Positions 38,601-47,169 of a stretch of DNA of 64,000 nt are shown here, in pieces (position 1 is the first letter of the stretch; the number at the start of each line of letters is the position of its first letter). The stretch is from assembly GCF_029525555.1 (NCBI RefSeq), contig NZ_JAPDHZ010000003.1:1-64000 (forward strand), read 5' to 3'. Source of the stretch: Cohnella ginsengisoli (GTDB taxonomy: Bacteria; Bacillota; Bacilli; Paenibacillales; Paenibacillaceae). The notes under the pieces are model-generated. The model was given only the letters and a program-made list of their open reading frames with translations. It did not search any database and had not been told where the DNA came from. A program made the translations under genes and the position numbers.

Positions 38601-41597
38601 GTTGAACTGCACGTTGCGCATGAACCCGCCTTCGGCGCCGCCGCCGAGATAGATGCCCTCCCTGAGCGGAGATCCCGCCACGTAGTCGATATAATGGCCG
38701 CTCGTATCGTAGGTGCCGAAGTCGATGCCCTGATAGGAATTGATCAGCGTCGTATCGATCGCGTAAACGCCGTGCCCCTCGCCGCGGATCGTCCAGGCGT
38801 ACGGCTTGACGTTGTTCCAGTCCTGCTCGTCATAGTAGACCGACAAGCCGCGTACGCCCGCGGAAGCCTTCAGCGTGATCAGCGCGGTCGCGCCTTCCGG
38901 CGCACCCTGGCCGTAGCGGGTGAACAGCACCGTGCCGCCGCCGATCGTATGGTGCGGTACGTCCCAGGAGCCGCGCAGCTCGACGCCCGTCGGCACCGAC
39001 AACGGCGAGTCGACGCGGTAGATGCCCGCCGGCAAATACACGGTGCCGCCGCCTGCGCCGCCCGCTGCGTCCAGCGCCTGCTGGATCGCGGTCGAAGCGT
39101 CGATCGCGCCGGCCCGGTCCGCATTATACGGCGCCGCGGTCGCGTCGAATAGCTGCCGGTTCGCCGGCTTGGGCCTCGCCGCCGCGTCGGTCGGGATGTC
39201 GCCGGGCAGCCGTTCGAGCGAATAGCTGGCATTGTGCGTGACGTTGACCTCCGCAGCCTCGCTATCGTCCGTCACCTGCAAGCTGCCGTCCAGGCCCGAG
39301 TTCACCGCGTTCAACGATTGCACGGCGCCCGTCAGCTTCACCTGCTTTGCGGCCTTGGCGAAGCTCGACTGGCCTAGGATCAGCGACCCGCCGCCAAGCT
39401 CGATCGCATAACGCCCGGACGCATCGTCCCAGCCCGCGAACGCCGCATTTTCGAACGACAGCACGCCGCTGCCCTCGCTGACGACCGCACTCCCGCCGCT
39501 GCCGTCGACCTGCACGTCCTGGAATTGCGCGATCGAGTGGAAGCCCGCGGTCGCATAGATCGCGGCCGAAGACTCGCCGACGCCCGCCGCAAAGCCGCTG
39601 CGCGTCACCAGTAGGCCGTAATCGTTGACGCCCTCGATCTTAAGTCCGATCCGGCTGTCGCTCACATGAACGTCATACAGCTGCGCGTTCGCCGTCTCGG
39701 CGGAGCCGGTGCGCGTCGTCACCCGCATGCCGTTGTCGAATCCAGACAGACGAATGTCCGACATGTACTCCCAGTCGGAACGACCCATCACGATGCCTTC
39801 GGCATGCGTCGTCGTATAGGCGCGCAGCTGTCCTGAGTCCGGCGCGCCGGCCAGCCCGGACGCCGCCCAGTAGGACGGCGCGAGCCGGATGCCCTCGAGC
39901 CTCCCGATATCGGTCGTAAAGTCGAGAAAAATGCCTGTATGAAGCACGGTACCGTACAGATTTTTCACGTAATGAAGCTCGTTCCATTCCGGTCCGATCT
40001 TGATGCCGCCGTAGCTGTTGACCAGCGTGATGTTCTCCATCGTCGCGCTGTCGCCCGGCAATTGCTCGAACGTCCACGGGTACGCCGCCGGATCCGAGAG
40101 CGTCTGCTCGGGGTACCAGACCGACAGGTTCGTGACGCCGCTCACCGGCTGCAACTGGATAAAGCTCTCGCCGTCCGCCTGCCCGCGCCCGCCGTATGCA
40201 GCCAGAACGGTGCCCTTCACCTGCCCTCCCGCTTCGTCCGGACTGATCCAGTCGCCGCGCAGCGTCACGCCGGTCGGCACGTTCAGATGGCCGTTCAGCC
40301 GGTAGGTGCCTGCAGGCGCGAACACGACGCCGCCCCCGTTGCCGCCCGCCGCATCAAGCGCCGCCTGGAACGCGGCCGTATCGTCGCTCGCGCCGTCGGC
40401 CTTCGCGCCGAAGTCGAGCACGCTGAAGTCCGCGATGACGACGTCATCCGTCGCGAACTGCGTATCGTACACCTTGGTCTGCATCGCGGTGGACGTGCGC
40501 GCGACTTTTTTCACCGACACGCGCGCCACGGTCAGATCCGGATTGTTTTCCGGATTGCCGCCGCCGCTGATGCCGATGCGGAAGTCCGAGCCGTTCGTCC
40601 GGTTGGCGAACTTCGCGTCGATCAGCTTAAACGTCTTCGTTTTCCATTGCCCGCTGTTGCCGTACGTGAAGAGCGGCGAGTCCTTGAACGCAGCCGAGAG
40701 CGCATCATACTGAAGCACGAAGCTGCCGCTGCCCTGGTCCAGGTACTCCACGGTCACATAAACATCCTTGTCCGCATTGTCGTACAAATAGGCGTCGTCC
40801 ACGTTCATGTACAAATAAAGCGTGCGGTCGCCCGGCGCGCCGCGATTCGTTTTCCAGTAACCCTTGCCGTCCAGCGTGCCCTTTACGAGACCGGACTCGT
40901 TGTCCCCGCCCCGACCGACGATGCCCTGCTCGACCGCCGTCTCGCCGAGGACGATGCTCGCCTCGTCCGATGCGGCCGCCTTCAGCGTCTTCGTGACGAC
41001 CACCTTCGCGAGCTTCAGCTCCGCGTTCGTCTGCCAGCTCGCGCCGCCGCCCTCGATGCCGAGACGGAAGTCCGCCCCGCCCGTCCGGTTCGCGAAGTTC
41101 GCGTCGGACAGCTTGAACGTATGCGATTTCCAGGCGCCCGTATCGCCGTAGCTGAATAGCGGCGCGTCCTTGAAGCCGTTGCCCTCTCCCTGCGCGTCAT
41201 ACTGCAGCACGAGCTTGCCGCTCCCCGCATCGTAATAATCGACCGTCACTTCGACGTCGTACGCCGCCATGTTCACGGAATAGCTATCGTCCACGTTCAT
41301 GTAAAAGTACAAAATCCGCTTGCTCTCGTCTTCCGCGGATTTGTTGGTTTGCCAGTAAGTTCGGCCGCCCAGCTCGCCCGCGACGAGCCCGTCCGGCACT
41401 CCGTCGCCGGGCCGCGCGGAGATCCCTTCCGCCTCGGGCGACGCTCCAAGCGAGATGCTAACGCTTTCATTTCCCGCCAAAACCTCGGCCGCGCTCGCCC
41501 GAGCAGACGACTTCCCCGGCCAGCTGCCGATCAGCAGGAGGACGGCGAGCAAGCCAGACACCCATGTCCGCCATGCATTTTTCGTATCAACTCGCAT
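35637..41597 (-). CDS. Giant S-layer-anchored surface protein with twin pectate-lyase-like beta-helix domains
   Basis: 1986 residues. Signal peptide to about 36 (ARASA). Two related beta-sandwich modules at about 44-205 and 214-367, sharing YMNVDD, LQYDA and FANRT-G-DFR-GI. Two pectate-lyase-3-type beta-helix regions at about 388-800 and 812-1290, each opening with a AFQAALDAAGG/AIQQALDAAGG, VPTGV-LRG start. A CBM9/DOMON-like module at about 1326-1515 (WDDDKLYFDIIVRDDVH). A TPTPSS linker near 1572-1596, and three SLH domains from about 1796 (ARGIVEGREDGSYDP; ALGIAGGSGDGRFRP; GAGLLQGAGGKLRP). Probably cell-wall-bound glycan binding or cleavage. Last gene of the YesM/YesN-linked ABC locus. Confidence 0.85.
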   Translation of the reverse strand: MRVDTKNAWRTWVSGLLAVLLLIGSWPGKSSARASAAEVLAGNESVSISLGASPEAEGISARPGDGVPDGLVAGELGGRTYWQTNKSAEDESKRILYFYMNVDDSYSVNMAAYDVEVTVDYYDAGSGKLVLQYDAQGEGNGFKDAPLFSYGDTGAWKSHTFKLSDANFANRTGGADFRLGIEGGGASWQTNAELKLAKVVVTKTLKAAASDEASIVLGETAVEQGIVGRGGDNESGLVKGTLDGKGYWKTNRGAPGDRTLYLYMNVDDAYLYDNADKDVYVTVEYLDQGSGSFVLQYDALSAAFKDSPLFTYGNSGQWKTKTFKLIDAKFANRTNGSDFRIGISGGGNPENNPDLTVARVSVKKVARTSTAMQTKVYDTQFATDDVVIADFSVLDFGAKADGASDDTAAFQAALDAAGGNGGGVVFAPAGTYRLNGHLNVPTGVTLRGDWISPDEAGGQVKGTVLAAYGGRGQADGESFIQLQPVSGVTNLSVWYPEQTLSDPAAYPWTFEQLPGDSATMENITLVNSYGGIKIGPEWNELHYVKNLYGTVLHTGIFLDFTTDIGRLEGIRLAPSYWAASGLAGAPDSGQLRAYTTTHAEGIVMGRSDWEYMSDIRLSGFDNGMRVTTRTGSAETANAQLYDVHVSDSRIGLKIEGVNDYGLLVTRSGFAAGVGESSAAIYATAGFHSIAQFQDVQVDGSGGSAVVSEGSGVLSFENAAFAGWDDASGRYAIELGGGSLILGQSSFAKAAKQVKLTGAVQSLNAVNSGLDGSLQVTDDSEAAEVNVTHNASYSLERLPGDIPTDAAARPKPANRQLFDATAAPYNADRAGAIDASTAIQQALDAAGGAGGGTVYLPAGIYRVDSPLSVPTGVELRGSWDVPHHTIGGGTVLFTRYGQGAPEGATALITLKASAGVRGLSVYYDEQDWNNVKPYAWTIRGEGHGVYAIDTTLINSYQGIDFGTYDTSGHYIDYVAGSPLREGIYLGGGAEGGFMRNVQFNPHYYGRNNYPNHPSTDADFDKVWSYQKEHLDAFRIGHVVGETIFNTFVYGSQYGIHFAAESGGAPVATVLGHGTDGSKKGVYLEGAGEGGLTFVNTELVSMSSTDKVYITLEDGFDATARFFNTSMWGDTSRSVDIRAGRLRMQQSNFTTVGEKGINAIGGDVALYDSYFQQPRTTHVYAGPGIERMTITNNLFKGGFQLANEAGVKVGGSNLVPVALRLEKTALEPAHKERSNARLVLSNATDAAALSGKIELVQPSVYAGLLKPIRFAGVAYGDSLAIDLPYLAAASLKFKVTLDDGRTYMSSVKLGQSFGGSMNGEVSDAPRIDLSAQDEYAGGGRSGAADLSADAGVAWDDDKLYFDIIVRDDVHKQSYGGVDIWQGDSIQLGIDLNRGAGAASKQVSELGFALRDDGSIVKWRWKAPEGLQTGALGAGVEATVTRDAEAGATRYAIAIPLDQLHGAGFDFDPQAALGFTLLLNENDGSGREGYMEYNQGIGASKDFSLFGDLYLLDGSFLDWSLASAQAAVAAAKLEKSDTSIDAARNFVVLLPEGKDWTALAAELDALEEEGGGGPTPTPSSTPTPSSTPTPAPTPAAGTVTLMPTASLDAASGLVRASVSDSELAQAYGKEGVKLVKVVLSAAAGANGYAVELPAAALAGGGGDRRVELSTPLGSVVVTGDMLSDAGLASVVGGKVTLVVQAVDREAWGAELRTLIGDRPAVDVSLMSGGVPIAWSNAGAPAIVSVPYSPDANEAVHPEKLTIRFIDAQGTAHPVVSGRYDAAGGVVTFRTTHFSPYAVAYVDRRFDDLDKTAWAREAVEALAARGIVEGREDGSYDPGAPVGRADFLLLLVRLLELNADAGTAGGSAAFADVAAGAYYADAVRIGAALGIAGGSGDGRFRPRDAVSRQEAAALVTRALRSAGAELPGGGDAALAAFADASAAAAYARPDLAALAGAGLLQGAGGKLRPQGELTRAEAAVLLYRVYQRGQ

Positions 41598-41639
41598 TAT
41601 TTTACCCCTCCAATGCCTGTTTTGGACAAAAGAAAAGGA

Positions 41640-41687
41640 AGCCCTCCTCGCGAATCATCGACAGCTATGATGAGTTCGAGGCGGGCT
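41640..41687 (-). terminator. Hairpin between the lipoprotein and surface-protein genes
   Basis: AGCCCTCCTCG (41640-41650) pairs with CGAGGCGGGCT (41677-41687) with one mismatch, plus an inner CATC/GATG. On the minus strand only TTCCTTTTCTTTT follows, so it may be a partial terminator that lowers expression of the surface protein relative to the transporter. Confidence 0.55.
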
Positions 41688-41706
41688 CCCGCCGTTCATG
41701 AGCGTA

Positions 41707-43290
41707 TTACTTCTTGGCTGCGAGGAAGGCGTCGACCTGCTTTTGCGTTTCCGCGATAATCTTGTCGAGGCCGTTTTTCTTTTGCTTTTCGATATAGTCG
41801 TCGACCGCTTTTTCCGGATCCTTCCCCGTGCCGAATTCGATCGGCTTGTTGAACTCCTCGATGGCCTGGTCGCGCTTGGCCAGCTCGTTTTTCATCGGCT
41901 CCTCGGAGACGAACAGGCCGTCGAGCGGCGAATTGACGTTGATCGGCTCGCTGGCGAACTCGGCCTCGTGCAGCCAGAAGTCCTTCGGGTAGGTCGACGT
42001 CGGGCGCATGAACTGCGGCTTCCAGAACGCCCATTGTCCGCCCCACTCCATGTAATTGCTCGTCGTCGTGCTCATGCCGTCGGGATAAACGGCCGTATCG
42101 CCGTCGAGCTTGTACGTCTTGCCCTCGATGCCGTATTGCACCAGATCGTACAACGTGCGGTCCGTCTCGATCATGTCGAGGAAGCGCAGCACGCGGTCCG
42201 GATGCTTGGAGTTGCGGTTGATCGCGGCGACGTTGGCAAGCGGCGTGCGGTTCACCTGTTTCTTGTCCGGATAAATCAGCGACGAGTCCAGCTTAAACGA
42301 CGGATCGGAGAAGCCCGGATCGGCGTTGACCCATTCGTGCGAGGTGAGCGTGAACACTGCTTTGCCGTTGCGCCATTCGGCCGCGCCGTCCGTCTTGTCG
42401 ATCATCGCGTCGCGGTTGATCAGCTTCTCGTCATACCACTGGCGCGCCTTGACCGCGGCTTCCTTGTAGAACGGCTGCTGCTCGATCGGCTGTATTTTCA
42501 TCGACGGATCGCTTAAGTAGTAGCCCAGTCCGTGTTGGTTCAGATCGATCCACTCTTCGCGGATCTTGATCAGCGTCAGCGGCCCCGTACGATTAAGCTT
42601 CATGTTCGGGTACGCTTTGCGCAGCTCGCGCAGCAGGTTTTCCGTATCCTCGATCGTCTTGACCGAGTCCTTGGCGACGTTGATGCCCGCCTTCTCGGTC
42701 AGATCCGAGCGCCAGGTCACGAACTGCCGCTGGTTCATCTTCATCGTCCACGGCAGGCCGACGATATTGCCGTCGATCGTCGCAGCGGAGAGGGTGCCCT
42801 GCTCCTCGTATTTCTTGTACAGGTTCGGCGCATACTGCGGCAGCAGGTCGTTCAGCGCCATGTAGGAGCCTTTGGCCGCCATCTGGTTGTAGGACAGCCA
42901 GTCGCCGTCGAAGTTCAGGTCCCAGTTGTCGCCGGAAGCCGCCATGACGAGCATCTTGTCCTTGAAGTCGTTGAACGGGATAAAGTTGATGTCGAACTTG
43001 ACGTTCAGGCCCTTGTCTTTGACATAGTCGCTGATCTTGGACCATACCTCGTCGGTGGCCGCCTTCTTGTCGCCGCCGAAGTAGAACTTGAGCGTGACCT
43101 CGTCTTCGGCCTTTGCCGTCGCGCTTGGACTCGCCGCTCCGCTGGCACTGGCGCTTGCGCTCGAGCCTGCCGTCGCCGTGCCCGACGGACTTGCGTTGCC
43201 GTTGTTGTTATTGCCTCCGCAGGCCGACAGCATCGCGCCGAGCAGCATGACGCCGGCGAGGACCGCAGTTGCCGATTTCCCCTTTCGCAT
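41707..43290 (-). CDS. Carbohydrate ABC transporter substrate-binding lipoprotein (LplA/YtcQ-like)
   Basis: 527 residues from ATG 43290 (GGGGAGAGG upstream). Lipoprotein signal with lipobox LSAC-G near residue 24, then a low-complexity Ser/Ala/Thr stretch (about 27-62) and a type-1 family solute-binding domain (VTLKFYFGGDKKAATDEVW, then SGDNWDLNFDGDWLSYNQMA). This long class feeds LplB/YtcP-type permeases with oligosaccharides. The two permeases lie just upstream; no ATPase is encoded nearby, so a shared MsmX-like ATPase is inferred. Confidence 0.9.
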   Translation of the reverse strand: MRKGKSATAVLAGVMLLGAMLSACGGNNNNGNASPSGTATAGSSASASASGAASPSATAKAEDEVTLKFYFGGDKKAATDEVWSKISDYVKDKGLNVKFDINFIPFNDFKDKMLVMAASGDNWDLNFDGDWLSYNQMAAKGSYMALNDLLPQYAPNLYKKYEEQGTLSAATIDGNIVGLPWTMKMNQRQFVTWRSDLTEKAGINVAKDSVKTIEDTENLLRELRKAYPNMKLNRTGPLTLIKIREEWIDLNQHGLGYYLSDPSMKIQPIEQQPFYKEAAVKARQWYDEKLINRDAMIDKTDGAAEWRNGKAVFTLTSHEWVNADPGFSDPSFKLDSSLIYPDKKQVNRTPLANVAAINRNSKHPDRVLRFLDMIETDRTLYDLVQYGIEGKTYKLDGDTAVYPDGMSTTTSNYMEWGGQWAFWKPQFMRPTSTYPKDFWLHEAEFASEPINVNSPLDGLFVSEEPMKNELAKRDQAIEEFNKPIEFGTGKDPEKAVDDYIEKQKKNGLDKIIAETQKQVDAFLAAKK

Positions 43291-43346
43291 GTGAACCTCT
43301 CCCCTTAATTGTGAGATATATACTATCACGGCTGAAGCCGGTATAG

Positions 43347-44232
43347 TCAACCTTTGACTGCGCCTACCATGAGGCCCTTCACGAAGTAGCGCTGGACGAA
43401 CGGATACAGGAAGATGATCGGCCCGATCGTGATGACGGTGAGCGCCATCTTGATCGATTCGGACGGGATCGTCGCCGAGATCTGCTGCATGGCCGCGGCG
43501 TTGCTGGAGCTCTTGAGAAACTCGACGTTGGAAACGAGCGTCCGCAGCAGCAGCTGCAGCGGCTGAAGCTCCTGTTTGTCGATGAACATGAGGCCGAGGA
43601 ACCAGTCATTCCAGTAACCGAGGGCGACGAACAGGCCGACGGTGGCGAGCACCGGCACGGACAGCGGGGCGATGAGGCGGAAGAAAATCCGGTATTCGCT
43701 GGCGCCGTCCATTTTCGCCGATTCGTACAAGTCCTCCGGGATCGCCATCATGAAGTTGCGGATGAGGAACATGTTGAAGGCGTTCGCGAGCGGCGGCAGG
43801 ATCATCGCCCACAGCGTGTCCTTCAAGTCGAGATACCGTACGCAAATGATGTACCAGGGCACGAGCCCCCCCGCTGAACAGCATCGTGATGATGACGTAG
43901 ATGGACAGCACGTTGCGGTATTTGAAAGATCGCCTCGCCATGACGTATCCGCCCATGCCGTTCACGATGATGGACAGCGCGGTGCCGATCACGGTGACGA
44001 GAATGCTGATGATATAAGCGTCGACGATCCGGCTCGAACCGAGCAGCAGGATCTTGTAGGAACTCAGCGTGACATGGCGCGGGATGAGCGCGTAGCCGTA
44101 GTTGACGATGTCGTTCTCGGTGCTGAGCGAACCGGAGACGACCATGATGAAGGGGAACAGGCACGCCAGGCTGAACAGCAGGACGATTGTGCCGATCGCC
44201 GCCTGGCTTAGCGAGAATCTTCTGGTAAGCAT
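43347..44232 (-). CDS. Carbohydrate ABC permease (YtcP/AraQ-like), frameshifted
   Basis: Intended product about 294 residues from ATG 44232 (GGAGG 9 bases upstream). First frame: AIGTIVLLFSLACLFPFIMV, then YVIITMLFSGG. It continues in the next frame with LVPWYIICVRYLDLKDTLWA, then the EAA loop EDLYESAKMDGASEYRIFFR and the usual end FVQRYFVKGLMVGAVKG. The break is at a C7 run, 43866-43872; six restores the frame and an exact length. One half of the heteromeric sugar importer with the gene at 44298-45228. Confidence 0.85.
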
Positions 44233-44297
44233 CGTTATCAGCCTCCTTGCCAATATTGCGGTAGTAGTTGCACGCGCCGCGGGCGGGCGGATCGGGA

Positions 44298-45228
44298 TCA
44301 GAAAATCGCCGAGTCTCTGTCGATCCTGCGGGCGGCGTAGTTGCTGGACAGCACGAGCACGAAGGCGACGACGGACTGCAGGAAGCCGGCTGCGGAGGCC
44401 ATGCCGATATCGCCTGATTGGCGCAAGCTACGGTAGACGAGCGTGTCGATGACGTCGGTCGTCGGGAAGAGCAGCGTGGCGTCGCCGACCATGGCGTAGA
44501 ACATCCCGAAGTCCGCGTTCATGATCCGTCCGATCGCCAGCAGCGTCAGGATAACGACGGTGGGTCTAAGCATCGGCAGGCTGATATACCGGATCTGCTG
44601 CCACCGCGAAGCGCCGTCGATCGATGCGGCTTCATAATACGAGTTATCGATGGACGTGAGGGCGGCCAGGTAGATGATCGTGCCGTAGCCCGTCACTTTC
44701 CACCGGATCGCGATGGTCAGGATGAGCGGCCATAGGCCCGCTTCGCTGTAGAAGTCGACGGGTCCCGCGCCGATCCACTCGAGGAACCGGTTGACCGCGC
44801 CCGTCTCGTAGTTGAGCAGGTTGTACGTGAACACCCCGACGACGATCCAGGAGATAAAAAAACGGCAGGAAGGTGAGCGATTGCGTGACGCGCTTGAAAT
44901 ATTTGTTCCGCAGCTCGTTCAGCATGAGCGCGAAGCCGACTTCGAAGACCAATCCGACGGCGATAAAGAGCACGTTCAGCAAAATCGTGTTGCGGACCGC
45001 GCGGAAGGCGGCGTCGGAGGACAGCAGGTAGTCGAAATTGTTGAACAACGGGTGCATCCAATCGCTCCCGAAGATGCCTTTCTGGAAGTCGAAGTCTTTG
45101 AACGGGATGATCAGTCCTGACAGCGGCAGGTAGCAGAACAAAAACAGCAGCGTCGCGACGGGCAGGAACATGACGATCAGCTGATGGTTTTGCGCGAGGT
45201 CCCGGACCAGTCCGTTTCGGCGTTTCAT
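44298..45228 (-). CDS. Carbohydrate ABC permease (LplB-like), frameshifted
   Basis: Intended product about 309 residues. Starts MKRRNGLVRDLAQNHQLIVM with six membrane segments. LPFF continues, after a shift, as ISWIVVGVFTYNLLNYETG. The EAA loop reads NSYYEAASIDGASRWQQIRY. The break is an A7 run at 44856-44862; six restores the reading and exact codon count. AAAGGAAC lies before the ATG. It is the first structural gene after the two-component system, from which a terminator separates it, so it likely has its own promoter driven by the response regulator. Confidence 0.85.
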
Positions 45229-45352
45229 GCGCGATGTTCCTTTCTGTTATCGTGATACCTTTATGATAAGGGGGGGCCGTTCGCCGTTCCATGAGCGGAT
45301 CTTATCCTTTGCGGTCCCTGCCTATCCTGTTCGGGCGGCGCCGCCGCGGGTC

Positions 45353-45384
45353 AAAAAAAAGAGCCGCCCTAGTCGGGCCGGCTC
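45353..45384 (-). terminator. Intrinsic terminator of the HK/RR operon
   Basis: GAGCCGCCC (45361-45369) pairs with GGGCCGGCTC (45375-45384, one bulge), with T8 on the minus strand. The stem straddles the kinase stop codon. Confidence 0.85.
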
Positions 45385-47169
45385 TTGTCTTCTTTGTCCA
45401 ATATCGGGTGCCGAAGCGCGATCTTCGTGCCGAAATCCGGCCCCGTCTCGATGCGCAGGCGGTAGCCGTCGCCGAAGTACAGCTTCAGCCGATTGTTGAC
45501 GTTGCGCAGGCCGACGCCCTTCGCGCTCTCCGAGCTGCGGCCGCCCGGCGGCTGCTCCATATCGAGCTTCGCGAGCGCTTCGGGCGGGATTCCGCCGCCG
45601 TTGTCGATAATATCGATCGCGATATCGCCGCCCTCCCGGCTGGCCGAGATCAGGATTTTCCCGCTCTCGAAGTCGTTGCGGATGCTGTGCTGGATCGCGT
45701 TCTCGACCAGCGGCTGGAGCAGCAGCCGCAGGAACGGCAGCTCCTTCAGCCCGTCGTCGACGCCGTACAGGATCCGGATCGGCCGTCCCATCCGCGCCTG
45801 CTCGATCTGGACGTAGGCTTTGACCTGCTCCAGCTCCCTGCCGAGCGTCGTGATCTCCTTGCCCTGGTTCAGGCTAAGCCGCAGCAGGTTGCCGAGCGCG
45901 GCGACCATTTGCGCGACCTCGCCCGCGCCGTGCTTCTCGGCCTTCCAGCGGATCGACTCGAGCGTATTGTACAAAAAGTGCGGATTGATCTGGTGGCTCA
46001 GCACCTGGAACTCCAGCTCTTTTTTGTCGCGCTCCGCGCGCGAGGCCTCGTTGATCAAGCCTTCGATCTTGCGGATGAGGCTGCCGAAGCCCCGGTACAG
46101 CCAACCGACCTCGTCCTGCCTGCGGGACGGCGGGATCTGCTGCTGGTAATCGCCCGACTCCAGCTTGCGCATATAACGGACCAGGCGGACGATCGGCTGG
46201 GTAAAGGAAGCCGTAATATACAGCACGACGCCGACGCAGCAAAGCAAATAGCCGATCAGAAAATAGACGGTCGCCCGGTTGATCTCGTCGATCGTGCCGG
46301 TCAGATCCTTGAGCGGCGTCAGGCTGACGATCGCCCAGGGCTCATTGTCCGTCCGGACGAAGCTCGCCAAATACTTGCTTCCCCCGACTTCGATCGTTTT
46401 CTCGCCTTCGCTGTCCTTGCGGAACTGCTCCACGAAGACGGACGAGGGGAACGCCGTGCCGGTCCAGCCGTTTTCGAACGAATCGTACAGCACGACGCCG
46501 TCGTCGTCCCGCAGCAGCAAGAGCCGCTGCTCGATCATCTGCCCGCTCGGCGAGAAAAACCGCTTGAATTGGTCCTCGGACACGTCCGTGGCGATAATGC
46601 CCCGCGGCGTCTGATCGTACAAGCCCGAGAAACGCTTGACGTAAGATAGGAGCGGACGCTCCATCCTGCCCTTCTCCGGCAGCTTCAGGTACCAGGAAGG
46701 ACTGACTTGCGCGGCGGATTGTCGGAACCATGGCTGCGCGCCTACGTTCGGTTCGCCGATCGTGCTGAGGTAATCGGCATACCGGCCGGGATCGATGGGA
46801 TACACGCTGACCCGGAAAGCGTCGACGGCCGAGGTGCGCTGGTACAGCCAGGTCAGCAAATCGACCGTAAACGATTCTTCGCTGGCCGCGTCCCCGCCGG
46901 CCGGCTCGAGCAAATCCTGCAGGCGCTTGTCGCCGATCAGGTCGTTGACCTGATCGTTCAGCGCGCTCAGGTAGTTTTGAAAGTTGGTCCGCACCTGCAG
47001 CAAGTAGTTGTTGGTCATCGACAGGTTCGCGTTCGAGATGCCTTCGATCGATTTGACGTGCGCGTAATAGGCGAACCATAAAAAAAGGGACGACAATGAT
47101 CATGAAGAAAATCAATATCATCCGGTTGCGGAGCGACGAGGCGAGCCGCAGCGAGATCCCTTTATTCAT
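45369..47169 (-). CDS. YesM-type sensor histidine kinase, frameshifted near the N-terminus
   Basis: Intended product about 599 residues. Residues 1-30 (MNKGISLRLASSLRNRMILI) open the first membrane helix; the frame then shifts at an A7 run (47080-47086) into LWFAYYAHVKSIEGIS. Extracellular sensor region about 45-290, second helix about 298-320, HAMP about 325-375, His_kinase with SHQINPHFLYNTLESIRW (phospho-acceptor His) and an ATPase end with PLVENAIQHS and DNGGGIPPE. It senses a glycan or its import and phosphorylates the YesN-like partner, whose gene it overlaps by 8 bases. Confidence 0.88.

Noticed and set aside
41440..41457. 16-base match (ACGCTCCAAGCGAGAT) between the surface-protein gene and the 19.1 kb repeat
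   Set aside because: One or two chance 16-base matches are expected in a window of this size, and it lies within signal-proximal coding sequence.
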